Assembly: GCF_964355755.1 (NCBI RefSeq) | Contig: NC_092670.1 | Span: 29,687,795 to 29,751,794, forward strand | Length of the DNA: 64,000 nt | Direction: 5' to 3' | From: Antedon mediterranea | Lineage: Eukaryota; Echinodermata; Crinoidea; Comatulida; Antedonidae | Part shown: piece after piece, positions 48,230 through 61,500 of the stretch | Layout: each line of letters begins with the position of its first letter | How positions within the stretch are numbered: position 1 is the stretch's first letter | The notes under the pieces: model-generated | What the model saw: the letters and a program-made list of their open reading frames with translations, nothing else | Told to the model about the DNA's origin: nothing | Database searches by the model: none | Program-made: the position numbers and the translations under genes

Positions 48230-49484
48230 TAATGCAAACCATAAAGCCAATTCAATTTCATGTTTTGCACATCATTTTAGCATGTACTGTAGTAAGTGAA
48301 GCTGAAATTATGGAAACTGATAGGCCTACGCAAAAAAAATGTAAAACTTAAAATAAAAATGAAAAACTATGGTTTTCTTTGAATACAATCCAAAACCTAT
48401 GATTGTTTTCCCTGCAAACGAAAAACGCCTAAATTTTCCAATTGGATCAACATTGTTAGTAGCCTAACAGCAAACTTAAAGAGGTATTGTCCCTTTGCCT
48501 AATTCCCAAAAAATTAAAAATTAAAGATTTCGAGAAAAAAATTGGATCACTTTGAAGTATTATAATAGTTATTAACTTTCACCAAAAATTATTCGAAAAC
48601 AAAAATCATTTAACTGAAATACAGACGTTTTTTTGTTAAAAAAAATTATTTTGACTTCCAGACAAAGTTGTCGATCAAGACATATCTCAATAATGCAACG
48701 CGCTTGTTTGGCTACTCTGTATGCATAATCATAAAATTTCCTCGCGATCTGTGTGAAAACACCTTTTCAACCATGACGAGTTGTAAACAATCCTATTTGT
48801 ATCATGCATAATGTGTACTCGTGGTTTCAAATCTTTGTTTACTTTTGCTCGCGACAATTTTCCAGACGAAATTTAATCAAATTTATTTACCTGTTAATTA
48901 CGTAAACTTGTTGTTTTTGGCTTGAATTTTCAACTTACAGTGAATAACTTTAATATTACTTTGATATTGCCAATTTAAATTTAGAATATTTTGACCTTCG
49001 TTTTTTGTGTTTCATGGGACAATACATCTTTAAAATAAATTAATTTCTAATTTCTATGTAATGGTTGAATGGAGAAATGTTTCACAAACAATATTTTATA
49101 TTGAAATGCTTTTTTGAAACCGTGTGATTTTGGATTTTATTAGGCCTAGCCTATTCGTTTAAAAAATGGTAAGACGTAAATAGAATTGTTAATCGGTTTT
49201 ATTTTGTATACTGTTTATAGATTTTAGGTTTATAAATGATTCCCACTTGTTAACGATTGGTTTCTTTCCATATGTTTATTCCCGCCTCGTTTTCATTTTG
49301 ATCGCTTCTTGACATTCTCCTCAGGAGGGGTAAAGCTGAAATAACCATTTCTGTCGTAATTTCCGATTTCCAGAGAACTGAACACATGTTTCACATAGTC
49401 CAAAAGTCAATTGACAATTGGAAAGCTATTGAGGATTAGGCCTAATGGTTGTGATATTACAATGATAAAGTCTTGACGGTACAA
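48230..49484. other. Intergenic sequence 3' of the minus-strand LDLa gene
   Basis: AT-rich, with no coding block or repeat border recognised. It lies downstream of the polyadenylation signal of the minus-strand gene. Confidence 0.5.
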
Positions 49485-49490
49485 TTTATT
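49485..49490 (-). terminator. Polyadenylation signal AATAAA of the minus-strand LDLa gene
   Basis: TTTATT on the plus strand gives AATAAA on the minus strand, 266 bases after the stop codon at 49756-49758. Confidence 0.5.
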
Positions 49491-49755
49491 GCAACTTACT
49501 GATTAGATGGTGTACAACTTTACGTGTAATTTTAGTGTACAAGAGCAAATTTCATAACATAACATTTAACAATACTATTCAACTTAATTCCTTATGGTAA
49601 TGTTCTGGAAGCGTAGAAATCGATTAATATTTGTTAGTCTTTATGGCTTCAGTTGTTCGTTAGTGCGTCTACAAAATAGAACACTTGTCTTGTCATCTCT
49701 TCTAGATTACGAATTGAAGGCGAAGGCGATACATTATGTTGATAGAGTGCGGTTT

Positions 49756-52700
49756 TCAATGTAGCCCAGTTGAGCGTGATTCATCATCCATTTGGTGTTT
49801 TACAAGTTCCTTTCGTGCATGCCTCAAACTTGACTGAATTTCAATGACAGTGAGTGTTTCGTTACGCTTGTTCAGCAGTTCACGCTCTGTAAAAATATAC
49901 AAGCTTACTATTTTAGGAATGCGTTTCAAACATGAGTTACTGCAATCTCACTGTGATCTCGTCTACTTCTCATGTGCTTAAGATGTTAACAATAAATACT
50001 TCAAATATAGAAAACTATTACTATTATTCGGCATTTTCTATCTATTTTTTGCAATTTTACTGGAGAGACTGTATAGTAGGCCTAAATACGTATCAATTTC
50101 TATTATCACAATTAATCAAAAAGAATTAGCTGAAAAAAGTAGTATGTAATTAAATCTAGTAAGTTCGCTGGTTGGGACATGCAGAGATGTACCTACGTTT
50201 AAAAATCAAAAGGTGGAGGTGAAAATGACTATTGTAAATATATCCGGGTCTTTTTTTAAATCTACCACCAGGCCAAACATCATTTTGTAAGGAAATATAA
50301 TAATATATCTTTTCTGAAATAACCTACTCTGAGTTCCGGTTAGCAATTCATGAATTTCTTCCAAGATATTTGTGAGGGATTCAGCAAGCTCACGTCTACT
50401 ATCGAACGAATCTAACAGAAACACGTTATACAATTCTTATAATTCAACAAATTTTTATATATTGTGTTTTTGTTATAAATAGTGTTTTGTTTTTTTGTGA
50501 CATAGTAATCATTCTAGCCAAATATTAAATAATAACCAACAAGTATCAATAACCAATAATAGTTCTTGAATATCGCAAAAATAATTAAATATCGCCTCTT
50601 TCGAGATTGTTGTTATTGATTACTGTAAATGTTTATAATAAATATTTAAGTCTGTCATGTCGTGAGTAAATGTAGGCCTAATGTAAATTAAAAACTTACC
50701 CAAATCATCAAAAATTATAGAATTTCGTATGCTAAGTAGTTCATCTATAATTATTTCAATAACGTCTGAAAGATGAATACATACGACTTTTATTTAACAT
50801 AATCCTATTTACCATAATAATATTTAGCATTATATATATATAACATTCAGTGTTCAATTAAAATAAATAAAGTTTTTTTACTTGAAAAGACTTTTTAATT
50901 GATTTATTAATTATCATGATTTGAGTAATGTACACTCGGGTTTATGATGTGAACATTATGGTATGATAATTACGGTAATAATGATTATCAACGACGTCTT
51001 TTTTTTTATAAAGAGTCAACTAACGAACAACTGTTTTTTGTTGTGTATTGATTTCATATAGCAAGTATCCCCAAACCAATGGTAGGCCTAGTCACTGACC
51101 ATGACGATGCTCTGATACGTTACGGTAACTCAACACAAGAATTTATCAATTCAACAGTTTTCCAGGTAAAATTACCATTGTTTAATATAGGTATGTTTTA
51201 CGATATGGGCCTATAGATTGTCATATAACGGCTATCAGTTTTTATTGATGTTTGTATATTTCAAACGCATCCAACAGCGAGCTACTCGCCATTTACAGGA
51301 TGGATAGGCCTAAACTAATTACGTTTTACGAAATAAAAGACGTTTACCATATAATTTCAATAAAAAATTTATTGATAAAAGAGATCTCTCTTTTTGTCAA
51401 TAAATTTTATATTGTAATGTAATTACGTTTTCTCTAGTTTAAAAAATGTACCGGTAATTAAATGGACCGACTCGTACAGTAGCTAATAAATAATAATATT
51501 TTAATAATATTTACGTTATCCATCAACACATGAACATGTTTGTGAAGATTTTCTAGTGATTTACAGGAGTAAAAAAAAAGAAAAAGAGGGTGTATCATAC
51601 GTATTAGAATTACCTGTTGAGCATTGATGTACATATTCATCATCGCCCAAATAGAAACAATCGACAACGCCATCACATACAGCAGATTGGTGGATACATT
51701 TTCCGTAAACGCACTATAAAGGGTAAACAAAAATTAGTATTGTAAGAGAGAATTACTGAAAACAAAATATGTGGGAATCGAAATCAAAATTAATAAAATA
51801 GGCAAGAGCTAAATCAAAACGGTAAAGTAAAACCGCCAAAAAGGAAATGTCGAGAAAAAAACTATTCCATTAAGGACTACAGTAATCGTCAGGGCCGGCT
51901 ATTCTATGTACACACAGGTGAATAAAAACAAGCAAAATTTAAAGACATCTAATATAAAATTCTTTATAATTAGATTGAATAAAATTAGAACGATGGGTAA
52001 ATTGAAAGCTGAAGTTATCACCACAGAGATAATGTTTCGCAACATTGCACACGTGTAGAAAGTGCCAATAATTAAGGTTCAATATCATACCTACTTTTTT
52101 TGGCACCGTTTAAAACAAAACCAAATTACCAAAGGAAGTATTCAAGACAAACCTGATATTGATTGTAAGCACAACGACCAGGGCAATCAAGTTCATCCTC
52201 TCCTTTCTTACAGTCAAAAATCAAGCCATCACATCTCCACTCAATCGGGATACACTCAAAGCTTGAATGGCATTGGAACTGGTCATTCCGGCAGATGTTA
52301 AGTGCACATTTATCTTCGTCAGCCCGATCACTACAATCATCGAAGCCATCACATACTACAGACTTGTTTAGACAGAGATTATCTGCTTCACATAGATACT
52401 GAGATGGGTTACACTGCCTGAATGGGCACACGCTTTCATCTACCCCATCATTACAATCGGAAAACGCGCCGTCACAGTGGTATTCCTAAATCAAATGAAT
52501 TTCTATTATTCATGTGTAAAATGCAATGAAAACCTGGCATAAATTAAATGTAGGCTACTCTCGTATTCTTCATCGGGGTTAATTTAAGCGTCAATTCAGA
52601 GTGAAATGATACACCACTAATTAATTCTTGGTAAACATTTTTAAAAAGGAGAAGAGGTGGGCTTACCTCTGGAACACACAAGCCATTTGAACACCAAAAT

Positions 52701-55700
52701 GGGTTATCGCCACATCTATTACGTCTTAAGCAAACAATATCTAACTCATCTCTAGCATCCGTGCAGTCCACATGGTCATCGCATATTTGAGCTGGATCAA
52801 TGCAATGGTCAGCAGCACACTGCAACAGAAACATACACTTAGCCTATCTTTCATAGAACGACATATTATGCGAAATTGGGCACTTTAAGGTTACATTGTA
52901 ACTTCGTTTGGTCCCTGCTTAAAAATAGCACCTTTTGAAAAATCGGTAAAATTTAAATGCATATACATTTTTAAGTTTATGAAATATCTAATTCACCTGG
53001 AATTTACCAATGCAATTTGAACCACATGACCGCTCATCTTCACCGTCTGTACAATCTAAATACCCGTCACAAACTCCATCTGTCAATTCAATTCAATTCA
53101 ATTTCTTTATTGCTGCAAATGCCATCAAGGGCTAATATCCACTTAAACATACTACATCATACAAACATAATTATACATATTTACATTTAAAATTTAAACA
53201 CATAAATTTTAGTCATTACTACTGTAGTAGTTATTATTATTTTTAATTAATCTGAAATAGTAACATTATTATTTAGTGCTGTTCTTTTTATTTTTGATTA
53301 ATCAATATATGGGATATATTTAATAACTTCAAATTATACAATAATAATAACTTACATTTTGAAATACACGCTCCGTTTTCACAACAAAACAAATGTGGAT
53401 CATACAAACAATTCGATTCGTCCTCTTTCTCTGGGCAGTCAATAACTTCATCACATACTTCCAAACGGTCAATGCACTGGCCGTTTATGCAAATAAAATT
53501 ATTTTCTGCGCAGGCAATATTATTACAGTCCCATTCGTCCTCTCCTTCGCTGCAGTCATCGATTCCGTCACATTTATAAGCCAGAGAGACACATTTACCA
53601 TCATTACATGTCATTCTCTCTCCGCAGTTCGATACGCAGTTGCTTTCGTCTGACTCGTCAGGGCAATCAGGATAACCATTACATTTCACCCGTATACCAA
53701 TGCATGAACCGTCATCACATTCGAACTCATACTCATTACAAATTAGACATTCTATTTCGTCTTCACCATGATAACAATCACGATTTGAATCACACACTTT
53801 TGATCTTGGAAGACATTCTCCATCTTCGCACAAGAAACCATGACATTTTTCAACGCAATGTTTCTCATCTGACCGATCGTAACAATCAAAGTAGCCATTG
53901 CATTTTAACTCTCTGTCAATACAGGAGCCGTCGTCACATTGAAATTCATAGTCGTAGCAAGGACACAATCTTTCATCTTCACCGTAAAGACAATTTTGTA
54001 CTGTATCGCACACATTTGACGTAGATATGCAAAGTCCATCTTCACACAGAAACCCGTAGTGACAGCTATTGACGCAATTGCCTTCATCAGACCCGTCTGA
54101 ACAATCTGTGTATCCATTACATTTCAATCGTCTAGGAATACATGATCCATCGTCACACTGAAACTCATAATGGCTACACGATGCGCACGATTCTTCGTCT
54201 TCTCCGTATGCACAGTCACGTACTGTGTCGCATTCCTTCTCTGACGCAATGCACTTTCCATCTTCACAGAGAAATCCGTAGTGACAACTATCAACACAAT
54301 TGTATTCATCCGATCCATCCTGACAATCAAAATAACCGTTACATTTTAACCTCCTTCTAATACACGAACCATCATTACATTTAAATTGGTAATGATTACA
54401 CGTCACACAAGATTCTTCATCTTCACCGCCAGAGCAATCCTTAACCGTATCACAAACCTTTGACGCAGAGATACATTCGTTATCGTCGCACAAGAATCCC
54501 ACGTGGCACTTATTCTCACAGTCATATTCGTCCTCTCCGGTTGAACAGTCCGACTCTCCATCACAAAGGTTATAATGCTCTACACAAGAACCATCATAAC
54601 ACTTAAATTGTGAGTATGTGCAAGAAGAACACTCCTGTTCATCCGTGCCATCAACACATTGTTGTGTACCATCACACAAAACATCTAGTGGGAAGCAATT
54701 ACCATAGTCACAGAAGAATTTTCCAAAGCATAACTGGTTGTTTTCCGTACAATAGCTTTCATCTTCTCCATTATCACAGTCTTTATGAAGATTACAAACC
54801 AATGCCTTAAAAAATATACGTCACTATACATTAAATCCATACACAAATAACACACAACATATACTACATAAGATACCTAAATTAATCAATGCACCAATGC
54901 TCTAAAAAATAAACCAACAGAATAATTTAGGCATAATATAATTTCCGAAATATTAACCGCATCATACTTAAGGTATATCAAATATAAAACCTTACGTTCG
55001 AGATACATTCTCCTGAATTGCATCTGTATTCATTCGGTGAACAAAACTCGCAATTATCCTCATCTTCAAACGAGTAGCAGTCGAACTCACCGTCACAACG
55101 CCACCTATTAGGTATACATGTACCTATACAAAAAAATATTTAAGGATTTTCTTTTAAAAATATATGTCATTATTAGTTGTCATCCTTGGCTTAGAGGCAA
55201 CTACTTTTGTAAAGGCTTTGTGAAGAGAAACATGGAGATGAAACAACCGTTTCTAGAAATTCTCCCAAACCTTTAAATATTTTAAATATAATCTAAAAGT
55301 TCTTTCTTTTAAAAGAGACCTTCTATATCAACCGAATCTCTTACGGTATCATGTCAGGGATAACAAACAACCTGCAGTAGGCCTACCGCATTGGTAGAAA
55401 TGGGAACGTAATTCATAAATATTAACTTAACCCTCTAAATAATCTTTCACCATATGAAAAATACAAAAAACAAATGCCCTTATTGGAGAGCTAATGCACA
55501 AATCTATCTGCCGCGCGTTGACAGAAAAAAATAGAGTATCATATTATATGTCTTTCCGAGGACTGCTTAATGTTTATTGTCGCTAAACTTAATCCCGCCC
55601 GACTTATACCGCTTGTGTATAGGGTGTATATTATTAAAATAATATTAAGATATTGTTTAAACAGGATCGGACTCACCTAACTGACATTGAAATTTGTCTT

Positions 55701-58050
55701 TTTCACATGTCGAATGTTTGCATTCATGACCCTCGTCTTCATGGTCATCACAATCAAAGACTCCATCACAGTGCCAATGAGAGGAAATACATTTACCATT
55801 GTTACACTTAAACTCATCTACGTCACACGTGTGTTGATGGCAATTATGTTCATCCTAAAAATATAAGAAATAAAATTAATTCGATGACGTTTGATACAGG
55901 TGGAATGATGTTCCAATGAATGAATGTTTAGAAAGAGATAAATCTAATCCAGTGAATTATATTTATCTCTCTTTAAACGTAGGCCACTACCTGGATGAAT
56001 GACAATATCCATAGGCCTACCCCCGTAATGAATGAATGAATGCATTTTATTTCACGCACTACTATATGGCGGCGATGTCGAAAACGTAAAGCATGTAGGC
56101 TACTGTCTAAATCAAATACACAATATGTAGCCTACAGGACAGGACAAAAACACAGTACGTAGTCCTTGGCGTCGTATTTAGCAGTGTTGTTACCAGAATT
56201 GTTCATTCTAAAATATTTACAGGTAAAGAAGATAACTTATTTTTTTAATTCTTTTAAAATAATCTGATTATTTAACTGTGGTATTTAATATTTAAATAGT
56301 AAAATTATGACTATTTAATGAATAAACCAAGAATAATATTCTAATTCACTTTTTGATGTGGCTAAATGTAAACGCTAGTCATTTTGTTACGTATTAAGCA
56401 ACAACCTACTGTTGATATAGGCATACAGCAGTTTTACCAAAAAAAGATGACCTAAACAAACAATCAATGTTGAAAATCTAGAAAACAAAACTTACTTCGT
56501 TATATAAGCAGTCTCCGGGAATACCATCACAAACAAAATGTTTAAGAATACATGATCCATCATGGCATCGAAAACTGTTAATGCATCCATGGAATAAGCG
56601 CCCTGAAATCCAATCCAACATAAATAAATGAAATGACGTATATCATAACATTAACCTAAAACTAGATTGAATTTGTCAATATGACGAATTATAGGCTATA
56701 TGCATTGATTTTGTCATGATCTTTAATTATAATATATAAAAGATAAAGATAGGATCTTGGTAGCGCAAATACAATATCCGGTATCACATTGAGTCACTTG
56801 TATAAAACAACCCGATCAAAAATCCCTTTCAAGAATCATAAACCACCCTTGTTACATAAAAATAAAGACATAACTTATTTTTTTCTCTAGATTTCGTTGT
56901 AAATCAGGCGTATACTTTATACACTAAGAAATAAAATTGAATTACTTTATGACATTTAAAAAAATTCAGTTCCAATCCAAGAAAATGTCATAGTTTGTTT
57001 GATTGCCGAAATTAAAATGTTTTATTTAATATGCAGTTAATGATGACGTAATCAACCTTTTCTATCTTATTTTTATAATAAATCATAAATATGATACATA
57101 TACTTGAAAGACACACAGCAAAATAAAATGAAAAATAGGGTCTATATTAATTTTTAAAATAAGCTTATTTTCACAATTTTTTAGCCTACACGTGCGTAGC
57201 CGCGCCTGTCATTTTATATGCTCGTATAACGCGATTTAAAGTTGAAAAGTGTATAAAATATGATGAACTTGCTAAAGAAAGGTTATAAAACTGAAATCGT
57301 GTAGACCGCGTAATTTTTTATTGCGCATCGTGAAAAGCTAATCGATTCCTGTAAAAGGAATATACTCGTAGCTAGATGAAATTGATCTCAAGATAATTGA
57401 CGGACACAATAATGATAAGGAAAGAATAAATAAATATAAAGATTCTGACAAAATCAATAAGGTCATATGGATGTTAATACAATATTGTACATTGGACGTA
57501 TGGGACGTATAAAAATGAAGACGAAAGGGACAAAAATGAGTGAAAAAGTGCGTTTACTGCACTGAGAAGACAAATTACACGGAGAAGTAAAATAATACCA
57601 ATACCTTCAATATTTTCTTCTGTGTTTAGGTTATCCTTGTGTGGTGTCTTTTCTCTCTCTAATTTAACAAACTGGAATATAACATTTGGATTATCAGTAA
57701 TTATGACTCAAAAGTTAATTTACTATCTGAGGCTTACTAACCGAAGGCGCAAATATCATCTATTCTTCATGCATTATGAACCATATTTGTCCAGTAAAAT
57801 CTCGGGTTCCAAATATTATAGATATGCCACTGGGCTTGGTTGGCTTCTCCTATCGGATGTCCTTCCATACAGTGGGCTTGAGCCTAGGACACTGGTGACG
57901 TGTAGCCTCTTAGGCCTAGTTATTTAAGGATTATAATATCTTGTGTCACAAAACCATTAAAACAAAACGAAGATTTCTTACCTCCTGATTTGACGGAATA
58001 AAAATACTGAAAGTTACAACAAAGTATAACAATACCCATGTTTCAAACAT
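49756..58050 (-). CDS. Secreted protein with 22 LDL-receptor class A modules and helical C-terminal tail (12 exons)
   Basis: Exons by GT-AG sites: 57982-58050, 56496-56602, 55677-55854, 54996-55123, 53356-54805, 52997-53079, 52667-52819, 52153-52485, 51614-51713, 50700-50765, 50328-50411, 49756-49886. From exon 2 all phases agree and the frame ends at TGA. There are 22 six-cysteine LDLa modules (C...F.C..G.CI...CDG..DC..G.DE..C), which bind calcium and mediate extracellular ligand binding. The tail of about 95 residues after the last module is charged and helical ([30 protein letters not shown]) with no membrane span, so the protein is probably secreted and perhaps oligomeric. The first ATG (58050) gives a good signal peptide, [18 protein letters not shown], but joins exon 2 out of frame. 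ATG 58039 joins in frame (956 residues) with a poorer signal. A missed small exon is possible. An exon-5 expansion makes paired modules. Confidence 0.85.
50700..50765 (-). CDS. Small tail exon of the minus-strand LDLa gene
   Basis: A 66-base exon between CTTTCAG and GTAAGT, phase 1 at both ends, encoding [20 protein letters not shown]. It is too short for routine frame calling and is supported by matching phases on both sides. Confidence 0.7.
53083..53300 (-). mobile_element. LINE-type 3' end inserted beside a splice acceptor
   Basis: On the minus strand GGCATTTGCAGCAATAAAG is followed by a tail of AATTG units that runs straight into the acceptor GACAG of exon 6 (53079). The polyadenylation-like AATAAA followed by a short-unit tail is typical of a non-LTR element end. 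The usual pyrimidine tract of the acceptor is missing. Confidence 0.6.
53356..54805 (-). repeat. Exon 5: tandem two-module LDLa duplication
   Basis: This 1450-base exon codes for most of modules 4-17. Modules 6-15 form five alternating pairs. The first type reads C.Y.F.C.DGSCI...KCNGY.DC (modules 8, 10, 12 and 14 have CNG where CDG is usual; module 6 keeps CDG). The second reads [10 protein letters not shown]...CDT..DC..GEDE. The pair unit is about 74 residues (about 222 bases), so the exon grew by duplication of a pair inside one exon. Confidence 0.85.
56640..57470. mobile_element. Transposon copy B (reverse sibling of 39232-42385) in intron 1
   Basis: Read on the minus strand it matches copy A through GATTTTGTCAGAATCTTTA, GAGTATATTCC, TCACGATGCGCAAT, TTATTTCTTAGTGTATA and GTGATACCGGATATTG, ending CCTATAATTCGTCATATTGA. 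It lacks both the long TTTA array and the tRNA-like duplication of copy A. Confidence 0.7.
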
Positions 58051-58509
58051 CGTTTCTTTCTAACCTAAACAATTGTCTTCATCCGTCGGGCATTGCCTTA
58101 GTTTTCAGTTTATGCAAATTACTAATTTACATGACGTCCACTCCAATGTGTAGTAAAGACGGATTTGTGACCAAAGCAAGATATTTAATAACAATACAGT
58201 AGGCCCTAATGACCTCTAGTAACTGTACCGTGAGATTTTAATTTCTTAAAAAACTTGAGAGAGACTTATATTGAAACAGTTATTGAGAATAATAAACTAG
58301 AAAAAATATGAAAAAATAAGACGTTTTTCTTAAAGCGCTTCAATTCATAATTACGTAATCAATGCAGGTGGAAAAGTTTATGCAAATTAAACTAGATGTT
58401 ACTGAATGTATACGTGGCGACTCAGTAAGCCGGGTAACATCAACGATAGAGCGTGCATTTCTTCATTTACTCTACGCTGCTCACACGTCTTATAGAACAG
58501 TGTGTAGTT
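58051..58509. promoter_or_regulatory. Shared divergent promoter with two octamer-containing 14-mers
   Basis: The 459 bases between the outermost start codons of two divergent LDLa genes contain two identical copies of GTTTATGCAAATTA (58109-58122 and 58376-58389). Each includes ATGCAAAT, the established POU/Oct octamer. One lies about 60 bases from the minus-strand start and one about 120 bases from the plus-strand start. No TATA box is obvious for either gene. Confidence 0.6.
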
Positions 58510-61500
58510 ATGGCTTTAAACATCGGGAGTCATCGGATAGTTATTTTGCTGAGTCTTCTAAGTTTAATATGCATATCTGAGTGTTTTGTACAAACAGTTG
58601 AGGTAAAGGTATTTTCCCTGCATATTTTATGTACGCTTACAATTTTTTTTAGAAATACAATTCGGCCACCGAGGCTTTAGGCCTAATAGTGGTAGTTTGA
58701 AAACGTGAAGCAGAAATTCAATATATGTGATGAGTTACCAACTTTAGTCTTAATGTACGATGTTTTTGTATTTTAGGTACGCCTACCTATAAAATCTGAG
58801 AAAAGCCAGTCGAGTGAAGAAGAAGGTATTTAATGTAAAATGATTGTATGTAAATTGAAAATAGAAAGAAATGTACGCTAACGACTCCAAACCTGTATAT
58901 TCTAAATTTCCAAATTAGATCCTATCTAGGGCCTAAAATTAATAATATATAAAAAAAGATATTTTTGACAAAGCACGTAATTATAATAGTACGTAACATT
59001 GTGTTTGTATTTCATAAAAAGATCTTCGAGGTTATTGTAACGGATTTACTTGTGGCGACAGCAAGTGCCTGCCAACAGAATATGTGTGTGATGGAGAACC
59101 AGATTGCAGTGAAAGCGAGGTAAACTAAAGTGTTAATTTGAACATGCACTAGAAATTGCAACATTGATTCATTAGTTACTTTAAACATTGGAAAATAAAA
59201 TACGGTAATGTATTAATCAACGAGCATCTAAACTAAAGTTTTTATCACGCGCATCATTAATATAAAATAATGAATAAATCGCTCAGAAACCAAAATACTT
59301 GCAGGGCACGCTATTTACTATTTCGGCTCGTACTGAAGATAAGGTAACTCGAGATTTTAATCAGCTTTTGTGACATCATAAACATATACCTAAATAGAAT
59401 CGGGATAACTTGAACATTACGGAAAAACGAACAGAAAATAATTAATGTTTTCAATAACTAAAGTCAAATCAATAACATGTTAGTCCTAAATTTTTCAACA
59501 TTTTTTGATTAAAAAGATGTATTGTCTCCTTGAAAAATAATTCTTAAAAAGGTTTTGGTTGAATAGGCCCTATGCCATTTTGATGATGGATAAGAGTTAT
59601 TTAAATTGGCTGCTACCTAATTGGTTTTTTAAAATTAAATTTAACCATTATTTTGTAATTTTATAAGTGAAAACATGTTTTTGGGGGACATATTTTTTTA
59701 CTTTTGTTTTTTGTTGGTTTTGTATTTAAGGACGAATCCGCCTGTAATTTGAACGTTTGTAAAGAAGATCAGTTTGCGTGTGATAATGGCGACTGTATTG
59801 AAAGATCTTGGGCTTGCGATATGGTGAGTGACTGCCCAGCGGGTGATGATGAAGAAGATGGTCTGTGTGACAACAGACAATGCAAAGAAAATGAGTTTAA
59901 GTGCAAGGTAGGGTTTTGATCTGTTGTATTTGTTCTAATATTAATAATCATTTAATTTAACATAATATATAATTGAATTCACATTTTCAATTTAATTTAC
60001 ATGATTATTGTTTATTCTTCGCTTTCTAAACCAGCCCAGCTTTATCCCTGATGTCTTCGTTATGAGTTTTCTGAAAACATATATAATTCGTTTTCGTTAT
60101 TTTAAATTGACAGGACGCTTTAAATAATGTTTTTAGTATCACATATGCCGTGGGTTAAATTTAGAACTGCTTATTTTAAAACACGCATCAATTTATTCTT
60201 TGATAGGTGTATTCCTAAATCTCAAACAATCCCGATTAGGAGCTCGTCACCTGGAATGTTCTATCGATTAGTTTTATGTCGCATACATTTAATATTACTA
60301 TTACTGATGGATTATGTTATGTCTAATCTATAGAGTGGATCGTGCATTAACATTGAATGGCAGTGCGATGGCCAATATGACTGTTACCACTCGGATGACG
60401 AAGTCAACTGTAAATCCTGTACAGCTCAGCAGTTTAAATGCAACGATGACACGTGCATTCCAGAGAGCTCTGTATGCAATGGTAACCCAGAATGCGAGGG
60501 TGGTGAGGACGAACACCAATGGTGCGCCTGCACTAGCGGCGAATTTAAATGTGATAGTGGTATATGCATTCCACGTGATAAGGTAAGTAAATAACCCTAA
60601 AACAGTGGGATGGAATGAATGAGCGGGGAGTGGTTTGGTCGAATATCTTTCAGATGAACTTTTACTTATGTGCCTTTCGAGTTGTTCGTTTCAACCAATT
60701 CATTCAGCTTCTAGACATACACATCATCTGATCTTATCTAATCTTGCGGAATAGAAACGTAGTCTACTGGTATATTCGGAAACAGAATCAAGACTGTCTG
60801 CAAGAAACTAAGAACCAACACATTTTATTTTGTGTTTTGTTATGGTGATATTGAAGAATGTTTATATAGACTATTAATTTTGTTTATAGCTATGTGATGG
60901 GAACAAAGATTGCGGGTACAGTGGTGAAGACGAGCATGACTGCGAATCTTGTGACTCTGACCAGTACCGATGTAAAGGATACTCAAAATGCATTCCGAAC
61001 TCGTTTGTATGCGATGGATTAGTAGAAGATTGTCCTAATGGAGACGACGAGTCTGAATGTGGATGTACACAAGATCAATTTGAATGCAGTGATGGCACAT
61101 GTATAGCACAGTCACTCGTTTGTGACGGAACGGTTCACTGCTCGGATGACGAGACAACACAATGCGAATGCGAGGAATTGGAATTCGATTGCAACTCTCC
61201 CGTCCGTATTTGCCTTACACCTCTCCAGGTGTGTGATGGTACTCCACAGTGTCCAAATGGAGACGATGAAGAGGGTTGCCCTTTCACATGTGGTCCTCCG
61301 AATAATTTCCTTTGCCCAGACGGAACATGTCTACTCGCTTCTGTCCAGTGTAATGGTCTCTTTGATTGTGGGACTTCTAGGGCTGATGAAGTTGGATGTA
61401 AATGTACTGAAGATCAATTTAAGGTAAAATGGTATTTTTAGAATTAGCTGCTATAAAAACAACCTTAAATGTCAAACCTGGTTACAAGATACTGTATTTG

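Noticed and set aside
53393-54810. Plus-strand frames opposite exon 5 of the LDLa gene
   Set aside because: Shadows of the minus-strand Cys-rich coding exon; no domain pattern of their own.
57622-57927. 101-codon plus-strand frame in intron 1 of the LDLa gene
   Set aside because: No domain pattern, no splice support and it lies in intronic sequence; the hydrophobic start is probably chance.
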